A stretch of DNA of 64,000 nt from Nocardia neocaledoniensis (GCF_003182135.1 NZ_QGTL01000004.1:744001-808000); one strand, 5' to 3'. Shown: positions 8,553-17,565, counted from the first letter of the stretch. The notes: generated by a model not told the origin, from the letters alone. Numbers and translations are program-made.

Positions 8553-11534
8553 GTGCCTGACCGACGGGACACAGTGGGCCGCGAGACCGGCGGCGGGCGC
8601 GCCGCCGCGGCCGCCGCCGAACAGTTCGCGCGGTACCGGTCCGAGAGCAGGGCGGGCGCGCGGTTCGACGAGTGCGGCAGGCCGACCCAGGGCTATTACG
8701 ACGAGCTGGTCGACGGGCGCGGCCGGGTGCGGTCGATGTGGTCGGAGCTGTCGGCCGATTTCGTCGACCAGGGTGTCGGCGGGCTCGGCAAGATCGACCA
8801 GCGAGTGCGCAGGCAGATCGAGGACGACGGCGTCACCTACACCGAGGTCGGCGCCGACGACACCACGACCGCCGCCCCCTGGCGCCTCGACCCGATCCCG
8901 CTGCTGGTCTCCGCCGACGACTGGACCCGCCTGGAAACCGGCCTGGTGCAGCGCTCGCTCGTGCTCGACGAGGTGCTCACCGATGTGTACGGCCCACGCA
9001 GGCTGCTGAGTTCGGGTCTGCTGCCGCCGGAGATCGTGTTCGGCAACACCGGCTACGTGCGGGCGGCGCACGGCATCACCATTCCCGGCACCCATCAGCT
9101 GTTCCTGCACGCCTGCGACATCAGCCGATGGGGCGACGGGCAGTTCCGGGTGCTGGCCGACTGGGCGCAGGCGCCGTCGGGGGCGGGGTACGCGCTGGCC
9201 GATCGCCGCGTGGTCGCCTCGGCCATTCCGGAGGCGTTCGAGCACGCCGGACCGCGTCCGCTCACGCCGTTCGCCCGCGCGATGCGGTTGATGCTCGCGG
9301 AGGCGGCGCCCGAACTGGCCGACGGCGAGGAGCCGGTGGTCGTGGTGCTGAGCCCGGGCTCGTACTCCGAAACCGCGTTCGATCAGGCGTATCTCGCGCA
9401 GGTGCTGGGCTTTCCGCTCGTCGAGAGCGCCGATCTGGTGGTCCGCGACGGCGCCCTGTGGATGCGGTCGCTCGGCAGCCTGGAGCGGGTCGACGTGGTG
9501 TTGCGCCGCGTCGACGCCGAATTCTCCGATCCGCTGGATCTGCGCCCGGATTCGCGCCTGGGCGTGGTGGGACTGGTGGAGGTGTTGCGGCGCGGTGCGG
9601 TGACCGTGGTCAACACGCTCGGCAGCGGGTTGCTGGAATCGCCCGCGCTGAGCGCGTTCCTGCCGCGGATCGCCCGCTCGGTCCTCGGCGCCGATCTGCT
9701 GCTCGACGGCACGCCCGCGTACTGGGGTGGCGACGACAGCGAGCGCTCCCATCTCGTGGCCCACCTCGGTGATCTGGTGATCCGATCCGCTGTCGACGGG
9801 TCGACCATCTTCGGGCCGAGCCTGTCGGCCGCCGAACGCGCCGAGCTGGCGGCCCGGATCGAGGTCGAGCGGTGGAAGTGGGTCGGGCAGGAACCGGCCG
9901 AGTTCTCGGTGGCGCCCGCGATCGAGGACGGTTCGGGGCTGGCGCCCGCGCCGGTGGGCATGCGGCTGTTCTCGATGGCGCGGCGCGGTGGGTACACGGC
10001 CATGTCGGGCGGACTCGGCCAGCAGCGGATGCGGCTGGAACCCACCCGCAGCGTGATCAAGGTGGCCGCCAAGGACGTCTGGGTCCGCGCCGCTCCCGCC
10101 ACCGCGCCCGCCGTCGGCAGCGAGGCGCCGCACGAGGACCGGTTGCGCCGGGCGATGCCGGTGGTCGAGGCGATCAGCTCCCCGCGCGTGCTCAACGACC
10201 TGTTCTGGATGGGCCGCTACAGCGAGCGCGCCGAGTCGGTCGTCCGCCTCCTCGCCGCCACCCACGACGTCTACCAGGACTACCGCTACCGCCCCTGGCT
10301 CGACGGCGCCGAAGCCCTGCCCATCCTGATGCACGCCCTCTCGGTGACCACGGGCACCAACGCGCCGGATTCCGTGCTGCCCAACGGAACCAGTCAGCTC
10401 AGCAGCGTCGCGCCGGTCGAAGCGACCGAGGAGAACACGCGGCCGCCGGGCGGAGTGGCCGACTCCACGTCCGATGACAACTCGGCGGCGGGCTCCAACT
10501 CGGCGCCTGACGACGACGCAGCCGTTGACGAAGCCCCGGCCTCCGAAGGCGCGGCGTGGGAGCGGGGGACCAGTGCGCTCGCGCGGGCTCTGCGCACCAC
10601 CGGAACCACCGCCGAGCGCGGCGCGGAATCGGCCGGAAGCGACGAGCCGGCGCAGGACGAACACCCTCGCCAGCCGCGCGGAAAGGCACGCGCGCGCTCC
10701 CCGCGGGTGCAAGCGCAGGCCGTGGCGGGGGCCTCGGCGGAGGGGTACCACTACCTGGCCTCGCTCACCGGGGACCGGAATCTGCCCGGCTCGCTCTCGT
10801 ACGCGGTGGATCACTACGGGTCGGCCGCCAGGGCGGTGCGCGACCAGCTCTCCGGCGACACCTGGATGATCATCGGCGCGGTGGATCGCGCGCTGGCCGA
10901 ATTCCGTTCGGCCAGCAGCGAACAGGAGAACGCGATGTCGGCGGTGCACTCGCTGACGCTGGGCGCGCTGCTGTCGCTGTCCGGAATCGGCGCGGAGTCG
11001 CTGGTGCGCGACACCGGTTGGTACGTCATGGACATCGGCAAGCGGATCGAGCGCGGCCTCGCCGTCACCTCCCTGGTCAATGCCGCACTGGCGCAGGTGA
11101 ATCCGCCGGATGTGGAGCGGGTCGTGGCGGAGGCCGTCCTCACCGCCACCGAGTCGGCGGTGATCTATCGGCGCAGGCACCGCGGGTCGGCCCATGTCGG
11201 CGCACTGGCCGCGCTGTTGCTGTTCGACGCGGGCAATCCGCGTTCGCTGGTCTATCAGCTCGACCGGCTCGAGGCCGACTTCCAGGCGTTGCCCGGCGGT
11301 TCCGGCGCCTCCCGCTCGCAACGGCTGCTCGCCGACGCCCAGCGCATGCTGCGTCGCGTCGACCCGGACGACCTCGCCCACACCGACGCCGACGGCGTCC
11401 GCACCGAACTGGTGGAACTGCTGGAAGGGGTGCACTTGCGGCTGCGCAAGCTGTCGGAATCGTTCGAGGCGACGAAACTCGCTGTGCCCGTCAGCATCCA
11501 GCCGCTGTGGGGCAACACCAGGATGGTCGGATGA
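8553..11534 (+). CDS. Circularly permuted ATP-grasp / alpha-E domain fusion protein
   Basis: 993 residues. The first ~530 form a circularly permuted ATP-grasp ligase domain (DUF404/DUF407), with typical stretches such as DVYGPRRLL, PDSRLGVVGLVEV-like and GMRLFSMARRGGYTAM. From about residue 545 comes the helical alpha-E domain (DUF403; LNDLFWMGRYSERAES and TGWYVMDIGKRIERG). The alpha-E domain is interrupted at about 610-720 by a disordered, acidic Ala/Ser/Glu/Asp-rich insert. GTG 8553 follows GGAG at 8538. ATP-grasp enzymes form amide bonds via acyl phosphates. Located 44 bases after the amidoligase gene and overlapping the next gene by four bases (ATGA), so an operon is likely. Remembered M. 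tuberculosis counterpart: Rv2567. Confidence 0.88.
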   Translation: MPDRRDTVGRETGGGRAAAAAAEQFARYRSESRAGARFDECGRPTQGYYDELVDGRGRVRSMWSELSADFVDQGVGGLGKIDQRVRRQIEDDGVTYTEVGADDTTTAAPWRLDPIPLLVSADDWTRLETGLVQRSLVLDEVLTDVYGPRRLLSSGLLPPEIVFGNTGYVRAAHGITIPGTHQLFLHACDISRWGDGQFRVLADWAQAPSGAGYALADRRVVASAIPEAFEHAGPRPLTPFARAMRLMLAEAAPELADGEEPVVVVLSPGSYSETAFDQAYLAQVLGFPLVESADLVVRDGALWMRSLGSLERVDVVLRRVDAEFSDPLDLRPDSRLGVVGLVEVLRRGAVTVVNTLGSGLLESPALSAFLPRIARSVLGADLLLDGTPAYWGGDDSERSHLVAHLGDLVIRSAVDGSTIFGPSLSAAERAELAARIEVERWKWVGQEPAEFSVAPAIEDGSGLAPAPVGMRLFSMARRGGYTAMSGGLGQQRMRLEPTRSVIKVAAKDVWVRAAPATAPAVGSEAPHEDRLRRAMPVVEAISSPRVLNDLFWMGRYSERAESVVRLLAATHDVYQDYRYRPWLDGAEALPILMHALSVTTGTNAPDSVLPNGTSQLSSVAPVEATEENTRPPGGVADSTSDDNSAAGSNSAPDDDAAVDEAPASEGAAWERGTSALARALRTTGTTAERGAESAGSDEPAQDEHPRQPRGKARARSPRVQAQAVAGASAEGYHYLASLTGDRNLPGSLSYAVDHYGSAARAVRDQLSGDTWMIIGAVDRALAEFRSASSEQENAMSAVHSLTLGALLSLSGIGAESLVRDTGWYVMDIGKRIERGLAVTSLVNAALAQVNPPDVERVVAEAVLTATESAVIYRRRHRGSAHVGALAALLLFDAGNPRSLVYQLDRLEADFQALPGGSGASRSQRLLADAQRMLRRVDPDDLAHTDADGVRTELVELLEGVHLRLRKLSESFEATKLAVPVSIQPLWGNTRMVG

Positions 11535-12421
11535 GCAGGCGCTACCTGGTGACCCACCGCACCACCTACAGCTATTCCGACGAGGTCACCAGCTCCTACG
11601 GCCGCGCCTATCTCACGCCGCGCGAATTCGCGGGCCAGCGGCTGCACGAGCACGACATCCACATCGACCCGGTGCCCTCGGACCGCTCCGTCGGCACCGA
11701 CGTCTACGGCAACACGACGACGTACTTCCACGTCACCGCGGAGCACCGGACACTCGAGGTCACCGGCGAATCGCTCGTCGAGGTCGATCGGCAGTCGACC
11801 GTCGACGGCGCCGACATCCCCTGGGAGGCGGCGCGTCCGACCACCGCGACCGGTCCGCTCGCGGTCGAGTTCACCCTCGACCTGCTGCCGCCCGAGATCA
11901 CCGACGAGGTCACCGCGTACGCGGCGGAGACCTTCACGCCGGGACGTCCGTTGCTCGCGGCGGTCACCGAGCTGAACACCCGTATCCACCGCGACTTCCG
12001 CTACCGCTCCGGCTCGACCACGGTGAGCACCAGCGTCGCCGATGTGTTCGCCGCCCGCGAGGGCGTCTGCCAGGACTTCGCCCGCATCGGCGCCGCGTGC
12101 CTGCGTTCGCACGGCCTGGCCGCCCGCTACGTCTCGGGGTATCTCGCCACCGACCCGCCGCCGGGCAAGGAGCGCATGGTCGGCGTCGACGCCACCCACG
12201 CCTGGGCCGCGGTCTGGCTGCCCGGCACCGACGCCGGCGACCGCACCGGCGGCTGGATCGCCTTCGACCCGACCAACGACCAGTTCGCCGACGAGCGCTA
12301 CGTCACCGTGGCGTGGGGCCGCGACTACCAGGATGTGCCGCCGCTGCGTGGCATCATCTACACCGACGCCAAACAGTCCACGATCACGGTCTCGGTCGAT
12401 GTAGCCCCGGTGGAGGTGTAG
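11531..12421 (+). CDS. Transglutaminase-like cysteine protease/transferase
   Basis: 296 residues. A stand-alone protein with a bacterial transglutaminase N-terminal domain (about 1-90) and a transglutaminase core. The apparent catalytic triad is complete: C180 (EGVCQDF), H223 (DATHAWAAV) and D246 (GWIAFDPTND). The family cleaves or transfers amide/isopeptide bonds. The start overlaps the previous stop as ATGA, so translation is coupled. No signal peptide is seen, so a cytosolic role is expected. In the four-gene unit it could remove or rearrange bonds made by the two ligase-type enzymes (inference). Remembered M. tuberculosis counterpart: Rv2569c. Confidence 0.9.
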   Translation: MSRRYLVTHRTTYSYSDEVTSSYGRAYLTPREFAGQRLHEHDIHIDPVPSDRSVGTDVYGNTTTYFHVTAEHRTLEVTGESLVEVDRQSTVDGADIPWEAARPTTATGPLAVEFTLDLLPPEITDEVTAYAAETFTPGRPLLAAVTELNTRIHRDFRYRSGSTTVSTSVADVFAAREGVCQDFARIGAACLRSHGLAARYVSGYLATDPPPGKERMVGVDATHAWAAVWLPGTDAGDRTGGWIAFDPTNDQFADERYVTVAWGRDYQDVPPLRGIIYTDAKQSTITVSVDVAPVEV

Positions 12422-12425
12422 TCCC

Positions 12426-13475
12426 TTGCGTGATTTCGTCTGCCCGAACTGTGGCCAGCAGCTGGCCTTCGAGAATTCGGTGTGCCTGTCCTGCTCGAGC
12501 CCGCTCGGGTTCAGCCTGCGGGAGCGGGCGCTGGTGGTGATCGGCGACCCGCCCGGTGACGCGGCGATCGACCACGCGGGCGGCGTCGTCGACGGCGACC
12601 GCTTCCGCCTCTGCGACAACCTGCATGTGGCGCAGTGCAATTGGCTGGTGCCGACCGACGGCGGCACCGACGGACCGACGCTGTGCGAATCCTGCGCGCT
12701 CACCCGTACCAGGCCAAACGACAACGACGTCGAGGGCCTGGCCGCCTTCGCCGAGGCCGAGGCGGCCAAGCGCCGGCTGATCTTCGAGCTGGCCGAACTC
12801 GACCTGCCGATCGTCGGGCGCGACGCCGACCCCGCCCACGGTTTGGCCTTCGACCTGCTCTCCAGCCGGACCGACGGGGTGCTCACCGGCCACCTCGACG
12901 GCGTCGTCACCCTCGATCTGGCCGAGGCCGACGACCCGCATCGCGAGCAACTGCGGATCGAGATGGCCGAGCCGTACCGCACCCTGCTCGGCCATTTCCG
13001 GCACGAGATCGGCCACTACTACTTCACCGTCCTGGTCACCGGTGACGAAGAGCTGCAACGGTTCCGCGACCTGTTCGGCGACCCGTACGCCGACTACCAG
13101 GCCGCGCTGGACGCCCACTACGCCAAGGGCGCCCCGCCCGGCTGGGAGGACGACTACGTCTCCTCCTACGCCACCATGCACGCCGCCGAGGACTGGGCCG
13201 AGACCTTCGCCCACTACCTGCACATCCGCGACACCCTCGACACCGCCGCCGCCTTCGGCTTCGCGCCCGCGGGCGCCACCCTGGATCGCCCGCAGGTGGG
13301 CCGCGCCGGTTTCGACAAGATCATCGAACTGTGGCTGCCGCTGGCCTGGTCGCTGAACATGGTGAACCGCTCGATGGGCCACGACGACCTGTACCCCTTC
13401 GTCCTCCCGGAGCGGGTGCTGGAGAAGATGCGCTTCGTGCACGAGCTGTGTGAGCGGAGTTCGGTGCCCGCCTAG
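12426..13475 (+). CDS. Putative zinc-binding metallopeptidase with N-terminal zinc ribbon
   Basis: 349 residues. The N-terminus is a zinc ribbon with CPNC at residues 6-9 and CLSC at 20-23; two further Cys pairs follow (CDN...C and CESC near residue 95). The catalytic HExxH is HEIGH at 193-197, followed by a helix with DWAETFAHYLHI about 65 residues later that may supply the third metal ligand. The start must be TTG 12426, since translation of MRDFVCPNC requires it and no ATG or GTG in frame lies before the ribbon. It sits four bases after the transglutaminase stop and is probably last in the operon. Likely role: peptide-bond hydrolysis matching the ligases upstream (inference). Confidence 0.85.
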   Translation: MRDFVCPNCGQQLAFENSVCLSCSSPLGFSLRERALVVIGDPPGDAAIDHAGGVVDGDRFRLCDNLHVAQCNWLVPTDGGTDGPTLCESCALTRTRPNDNDVEGLAAFAEAEAAKRRLIFELAELDLPIVGRDADPAHGLAFDLLSSRTDGVLTGHLDGVVTLDLAEADDPHREQLRIEMAEPYRTLLGHFRHEIGHYYFTVLVTGDEELQRFRDLFGDPYADYQAALDAHYAKGAPPGWEDDYVSSYATMHAAEDWAETFAHYLHIRDTLDTAAAFGFAPAGATLDRPQVGRAGFDKIIELWLPLAWSLNMVNRSMGHDDLYPFVLPERVLEKMRFVHELCERSSVPA

Positions 13476-13525
13476 CGATTTCGCCGTTCGACTGCGACGT
13501 GGGTCACAGCTGGCTACTCTCACTA

Positions 13526-13545
13526 TTGAGACGAGCGCGTCTCAA
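13526..13545. promoter_or_regulatory. Inverted repeat, candidate operator of the 13572 transporter
   Basis: Perfect 8-base arms TTGAGACG and CGTCTCAA separated by AGCG lie 26 bases before the transporter start. A TACTCT hexamer at 13515-13520 could be the -10 element, which would place the palindrome at or just after the transcription start, a common repressor position. No matching regulator gene is adjacent. Confidence 0.4.
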
Positions 13546-13571
13546 GCTGGGCCGCGGGCCCGGACTGCTCG

Positions 13572-14465
13572 ATGAGGATGGCTATGAACTCACCCCTGGT
13601 TTCCGTCGGACTGCCCCTGGCCCTGGTCGTGATCATGTTCGGGCTCGGGCTCTCGCTCACCCCCGCCGACTTCACCCGGATCGCGAAGAGCCCGCGCATC
13701 GTCGCCATCGCCCTGCTCTGCCAGCTGATCGCGCTCCCGGCCGTGGCCTTCGGGCTGGTGTTGCTGTTCGACCTGCCCGCCGTCCTCGCGGTGGGCATGA
13801 TGCTGCTGGCCGCCTCGCCGGGCGGGACGACGGCGAACCTGTTCAGCCACCTGTTCCGCGGCGACGTCGCGCTGAACGTGTCGCTGACGGCGGTCAATTC
13901 GATCATCGCGGTGGTCACCCTGCCGCTGGTCACCAACTTCGCGATCGGCTACTTCGAACCGGCCGACGGCGGCGGGTCGGTGGGCCTGCAGTTCGGCAAG
14001 GTCGTGCAGGTGTTCGCGATCGTGCTCGTCCCGGTCGCGGTCGGCATGCTGGTGCGCCGCTGGTCGGCCGCGTTCGCCGACCGGATGGACCGCCCGGTCC
14101 GCATCGGTTCCGCGCTCACCCTGCTGCTGGTGATCGTCGGTACGATCATCGCCGAATCCGACACCCTCGCCGATTCGCTCGGCCAGGTCGGCGCGATCAC
14201 CGTGCTGTTCTGCCTGATCAGCCTCGCCCTCGGCTACCTCGTCCCGCGCCTGCTCGGAGTGCCGGACCGGCAGGCCATCGCCTGCTCGATGGAGGTCGGC
14301 ATCCACAACAGCACGATCGCCATCACCATCGCGATCAGTGTCCTGGACAGCACGGAGCTGGCCGTGCCCGCCGCCGTGTACGGCGTGCTGATGTTCCCGA
14401 TCGCCGCCGCGTTCGGCTACCTGATCACCCGGGGGCGGGCACGGGCGGTGGTCGCCGCCGAGTGA
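13572..14465 (+). CDS. Bile acid:sodium symporter family transporter
   Basis: 297 residues with about nine hydrophobic helices and little else, typical of the BASS/SBF family (compare MFGLGLSLTPADF near residue 20 and LLAASPGGTTANLFSHL near 80, both family hallmarks). Bacterial members carry organic anions; the substrate here is unknown. ATG codons at 13572, 13578 and 13584 are in frame, so the exact start is uncertain. It is monocistronic and converges with the ABC ATPase gene two bases away. A palindrome just upstream suggests control by a repressor. Confidence 0.88.
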   Translation: MRMAMNSPLVSVGLPLALVVIMFGLGLSLTPADFTRIAKSPRIVAIALLCQLIALPAVAFGLVLLFDLPAVLAVGMMLLAASPGGTTANLFSHLFRGDVALNVSLTAVNSIIAVVTLPLVTNFAIGYFEPADGGGSVGLQFGKVVQVFAIVLVPVAVGMLVRRWSAAFADRMDRPVRIGSALTLLLVIVGTIIAESDTLADSLGQVGAITVLFCLISLALGYLVPRLLGVPDRQAIACSMEVGIHNSTIAITIAISVLDSTELAVPAAVYGVLMFPIAAAFGYLITRGRARAVVAAE

Positions 14466-14466
14466 G

Positions 14467-15228
14467 TCAGGCCGCGTAGATGTGGCGCGCCAATTCGTCC
14501 CGCAGCCCGGCGAATTCGGGGTGGGCGCGGATCGTCTCGAAGTCGTCGTCGGCGGCTTTGAAGGCGGGCGAGGTGTCGTAGACGACCCGGCCCGGCGCCA
14601 TCACCAGGATCCTCGTGCCGAGCAGCACCGCCTCCTCGATGCCGTGGGTGACGAACAGGATCGTCTTGTCGCCGCCGCGCCACAGTGCGCGCAGTTCGCG
14701 CTGCAGGCGCTCCCTGGTGAGGGCGTCGAGCGCGCCGAACGGCTCGTCCATGAGCACGATGCCGGGATCGTTCACCAGCACCCGGGCGATCTGCGCGCGC
14801 TGCTGCTGTCCGCCGGACAGTTCATAGGGCCTGCGGTCGCCGAGTTCGTCCAGCCCGACCAGCGCCAGCAACCGCTCGGCCTCGGCCCGGCGTGTATTCC
14901 TGTCCACACCGCGGACTTTCGGCCCGAACTCCACATTGCCGCGCACCGACAGCCACGGGTAGAGGTTCGCCTGCTGGAACACCACGCCGCGATCGGGATC
15001 GGGACCGTCGACGACGCGATCGCCCACCCGTACCTCGCCCGTGGACGGGGCGAGGAATCCGGCCAGGATGTTCAGCAGCGTCGACTTGCCGCAGCCGGAA
15101 GGACCTACGACGCAGACGAATTCGCCGGGCTCGATGGTGAGGTCGGTGGGTGCGAGCACTTCGACGCCGCCCTCGGGGCCGGGGTAGCTCTTGCTCACCC
15201 CGGCCAGCGTCACCCGCTCGGCGCTCAC
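14467..15228 (-). CDS. ABC transporter ATP-binding protein (TauB/SsuB type)
   Basis: 253 residues, the ATPase of a taurine/sulfonate/nitrate-type importer. Walker A GPSGCGKST at 42-50, signature LSGGQQQR, Walker B VLMDEPFGALD, and the H-loop in FVTHGIEEA. The GTG start at 15228 overlaps the stop of the binding-protein gene by four bases (GTGA); the open frame runs further upstream but that part overlaps the binding protein in another frame and is not credible. Last gene of a three-gene operon. Confidence 0.93.
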   Translation of the reverse strand: MSAERVTLAGVSKSYPGPEGGVEVLAPTDLTIEPGEFVCVVGPSGCGKSTLLNILAGFLAPSTGEVRVGDRVVDGPDPDRGVVFQQANLYPWLSVRGNVEFGPKVRGVDRNTRRAEAERLLALVGLDELGDRRPYELSGGQQQRAQIARVLVNDPGIVLMDEPFGALDALTRERLQRELRALWRGGDKTILFVTHGIEEAVLLGTRILVMAPGRVVYDTSPAFKAADDDFETIRAHPEFAGLRDELARHIYAA

Positions 15229-16280
15229 CCCGCCGCGCCCGCCGCGGGGGCCACCGCGATGCCGTCGCGGTACTGCTGCTCGCTGCCGACGGCGGCGATT
15301 CCGCCCTGGCTCAGCAGGAATCCCGCGGTGCCCGCGAGGTCGGCGGCGAATCCGCCGCCCAGGTAGCGCGGGCCCGCCTGCTCGGCGGCGGTCAGATAGC
15401 GGTAGCCGGCCAGCTGCGGCGTCACCTTGTCCGGCGCGATGCCGAGCTGGGCGCCGATCGAGACCGCCGCCTCCTCCTTCGCCGTGTTGATCTGCTCGAC
15501 GGCGTAGCTCTGCAGCTTCGCCCATGCGATGGCGAAGGCGGCGTTGTCGGCGAGGAACTTCTTGTCGGCGATGGCCACGTCGAAGGTCGGCGCGCCCGCG
15601 GCGGCGGTCTCGGCACTGCTGGTGATCACCGTGCCGCCCGCGGCGGTGAGCTTGGACAGGGTCGGGTCCCACACCCAGGCCGCGTCGATCTGATCGCCCT
15701 GCCACGCACCGGGAATCGCCTCCGGTTGCAGATTGATCAGCTCCACCTGGCCGGTGAGCCCGGCCTTGTCCAACGCCGCGAGCAGGCTGTAGTGCGAGGT
15801 GCTGCCGAACGGCGTGGCGACGCGCTTGCCCCTGAGCCCGGCCAGATCCGACTTCTGCTTGGCGACCAGCGATTCCGAGGCGCCGATCACGTCGTGGATC
15901 CACACGACCTGCACCGGCAGGTTCAGCGGGGACGAGAGTGCCTTGGTCGCCGGACTCGAGCCGAGCGTGCCGATGTCCAGGCTGCCCGCGCCGAACGCCT
16001 GCACCATGTCGGCGCCGGAGGCGAACTGACTCCAGGTGATCTTCGCGTTGGGCAGGCAGGCCTGGAGCAGGTTGCGGTCCTTCACCAGCAGGTCACCGTT
16101 GGGGATGGCCTGGAATCCGAGCCGGACCGTGCTGGTGACGCTCGGATCGGCGGCGAACGGGCAGCTCGCCGCGCCCTGGCCGGTGTCAGCGCGGCCGGAT
16201 TCCACACAGCCCGCGGTGACCGCGAGAACTGCGGAGAGCGCGGCCGCGGTCGCCACGACCTTGCGCACGGTGGTTGTCAT
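15225..16280 (-). CDS. ABC transporter substrate-binding lipoprotein (TauA-like)
   Basis: 351 residues. N-terminal signal with VTAGC (C25) resembling a lipobox, so it is probably lipid-anchored outside the membrane. The mature protein shows family stretches such as RLGFQAIPNGDLL, GSLDIGTLGSSPAT and ATPFGSTSHYSLL, closest in my reading to taurine-binding TauA proteins. ATG 16280 is preferred over 16295 because it overlaps the permease stop as ATGA. It would deliver an organosulfonate, perhaps taurine, for use as sulfur source. No monooxygenase such as TauD or SsuD lies next to it, so the ligand is uncertain. Confidence 0.9.
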   Translation of the reverse strand: MTTTVRKVVATAAALSAVLAVTAGCVESGRADTGQGAASCPFAADPSVTSTVRLGFQAIPNGDLLVKDRNLLQACLPNAKITWSQFASGADMVQAFGAGSLDIGTLGSSPATKALSSPLNLPVQVVWIHDVIGASESLVAKQKSDLAGLRGKRVATPFGSTSHYSLLAALDKAGLTGQVELINLQPEAIPGAWQGDQIDAAWVWDPTLSKLTAAGGTVITSSAETAAAGAPTFDVAIADKKFLADNAAFAIAWAKLQSYAVEQINTAKEEAAVSIGAQLGIAPDKVTPQLAGYRYLTAAEQAGPRYLGGGFAADLAGTAGFLLSQGGIAAVGSEQQYRDGIAVAPAAGAAG

Positions 16281-17152
16281 GCTTTGCCTTTCCACGGAAC
16301 GACTCTGGTGCCGATGAACGCGATCACCGCGTCCAGCAGCAGCGCCGCCACGCCGATCACGATGATGCAGGCGATGGTGAGCGGCGTATTCAATTGCGTG
16401 CCCGCGATATACGCGAGCCCGCCGATGCCGGGGATGCCGTTGTTGAGTTCGGCCGCGACGACCGTTGTCCAGGCGAACGCGGTCGCGATGCGGATACCGC
16501 TGAGCACGTTCGGCAGCGTCGCGGGCAGCACGACGAGCGAAACCACCTGGGCGCGACGGGCTCCCAGCGAGCGAGCGGCATGGAGGTAGTCCTGCTTCAC
16601 GCCGAGCACCCCGTCCAGGGTGGCGATGGCGATCGGCGGGAACGCGGCCAGGAACAGCAGCCAGATCTTGGAGGTGTCACCGATGCCGAACCACACGATC
16701 AACAGGCCGATGTAACCGAGCGGGGGCAGCGCGCGCAGGAAGTTCAGTACGGGCTCGGCCACCCAGCGCACCGGCGCGGCCATGCCCATCACGAACCCCA
16801 CCAGCGGACCGAGCAGAATCGCCGCCCCCACCCCGACCGCGATCCGCTGCAGGCTCGCCAGCAGATGTTCCCAGAGGTAGTAGCCCTGCTCCCCGATGAC
16901 GTACCGGTCCACTCCGTCCGCGATCCGGTGCAGCGTGTTGGCCCGCACGAACGCCTCCCACACGGCGCCCGGCGATGGCAGATACAGCGGATTCACCAGG
17001 CCGACCGCCGACACGACCGTCCACACGACCAGCACCAGCCCGCCGGCGACCACCGAAGCCAGCACCCGCCGACCCCGCCGCGCCCGGCCCGTCCGCACGA
17101 CCTTCGCCCCGGGACGCCGCGTGCCCACGGTCTCGGTCAGCACTCCGGTCAC
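16277..17152 (-). CDS. ABC transporter permease (TauC/SsuC type)
   Basis: 291 residues with about six membrane helices and the binding-protein-dependent transport loop (SLGARRAQVVSLVVLPATLPN, EAA-like). GTG 17152 is chosen because AGGAG lies seven bases upstream; GTG 17197 would add 15 residues without a good ribosome site. First gene of the tau-like operon, overlapping the binding-protein gene by four bases. Its upstream region of about 160 bases is shared with the divergent antitoxin gene. Confidence 0.9.
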   Translation of the reverse strand: MTGVLTETVGTRRPGAKVVRTGRARRGRRVLASVVAGGLVLVVWTVVSAVGLVNPLYLPSPGAVWEAFVRANTLHRIADGVDRYVIGEQGYYLWEHLLASLQRIAVGVGAAILLGPLVGFVMGMAAPVRWVAEPVLNFLRALPPLGYIGLLIVWFGIGDTSKIWLLFLAAFPPIAIATLDGVLGVKQDYLHAARSLGARRAQVVSLVVLPATLPNVLSGIRIATAFAWTTVVAAELNNGIPGIGGLAYIAGTQLNTPLTIACIIVIGVAALLLDAVIAFIGTRVVPWKGKA

Positions 17153-17313
17153 GCCCGCACTCCTCAGCCTCGGTGCCCCGGCCGACACGCCCGACACAAC
17201 GAGCCCGACGCTATCGGCGCAGGTAGCGCCTCCGCGAGGGTAAAAGTCGCCGTGAGCCGAAGTCCCTCGACAGGCGCTCGACGGCGGACTAACCTCTTAG
17301 CTAAGGAGGCGTG

Positions 17314-17565
17314 ATGGCAGGGGACGCGGCGGAACGGTTCAACATTCACGACGCGAAGACGAATCTGTCGCGCATCATCGAGCGGGTGGAGCAGGGGGAG
17401 GAAATCGTGATCAGTCGTGCGGGAACTCCGGTGGCCAAGGTCGTGCCGCTCACCAGGCGGGTGAACCGGACCGCTCGCGGCTCGTTACGCGGGCGGCTGA
17501 ACCTGTCGCCGGGCTGGGACTCACCCGAGACGAACGCCGAGATCGCCCGCGACTTCGAAGCATGA
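17314..17565 (+). CDS. Phd/YefM family antitoxin
   Basis: 83 residues. N-terminal FNIHDAKTNLSRIIERVEQGEEIVI and AGTPVAKVVPL are the usual Phd/YefM DNA-binding fold; the C-terminal tail (about 50-83) would wrap the toxin. The AAGGAGG at 17303-17309 favours ATG 17314 over GTG 17311. It overlaps the PIN toxin gene by four bases (ATGA), the normal antitoxin-first layout, and would repress its own promoter together with the toxin. Confidence 0.9.
   Translation: MAGDAAERFNIHDAKTNLSRIIERVEQGEEIVISRAGTPVAKVVPLTRRVNRTARGSLRGRLNLSPGWDSPETNAEIARDFEA

Noticed and set aside
8514..11435. Very long open frame antisense to the ATP-grasp/alpha-E gene
   Set aside because: High GC gives few stops on the opposite strand; the sequence is Arg/Gly/His-rich with no domain, while the plus strand encodes clear domains.
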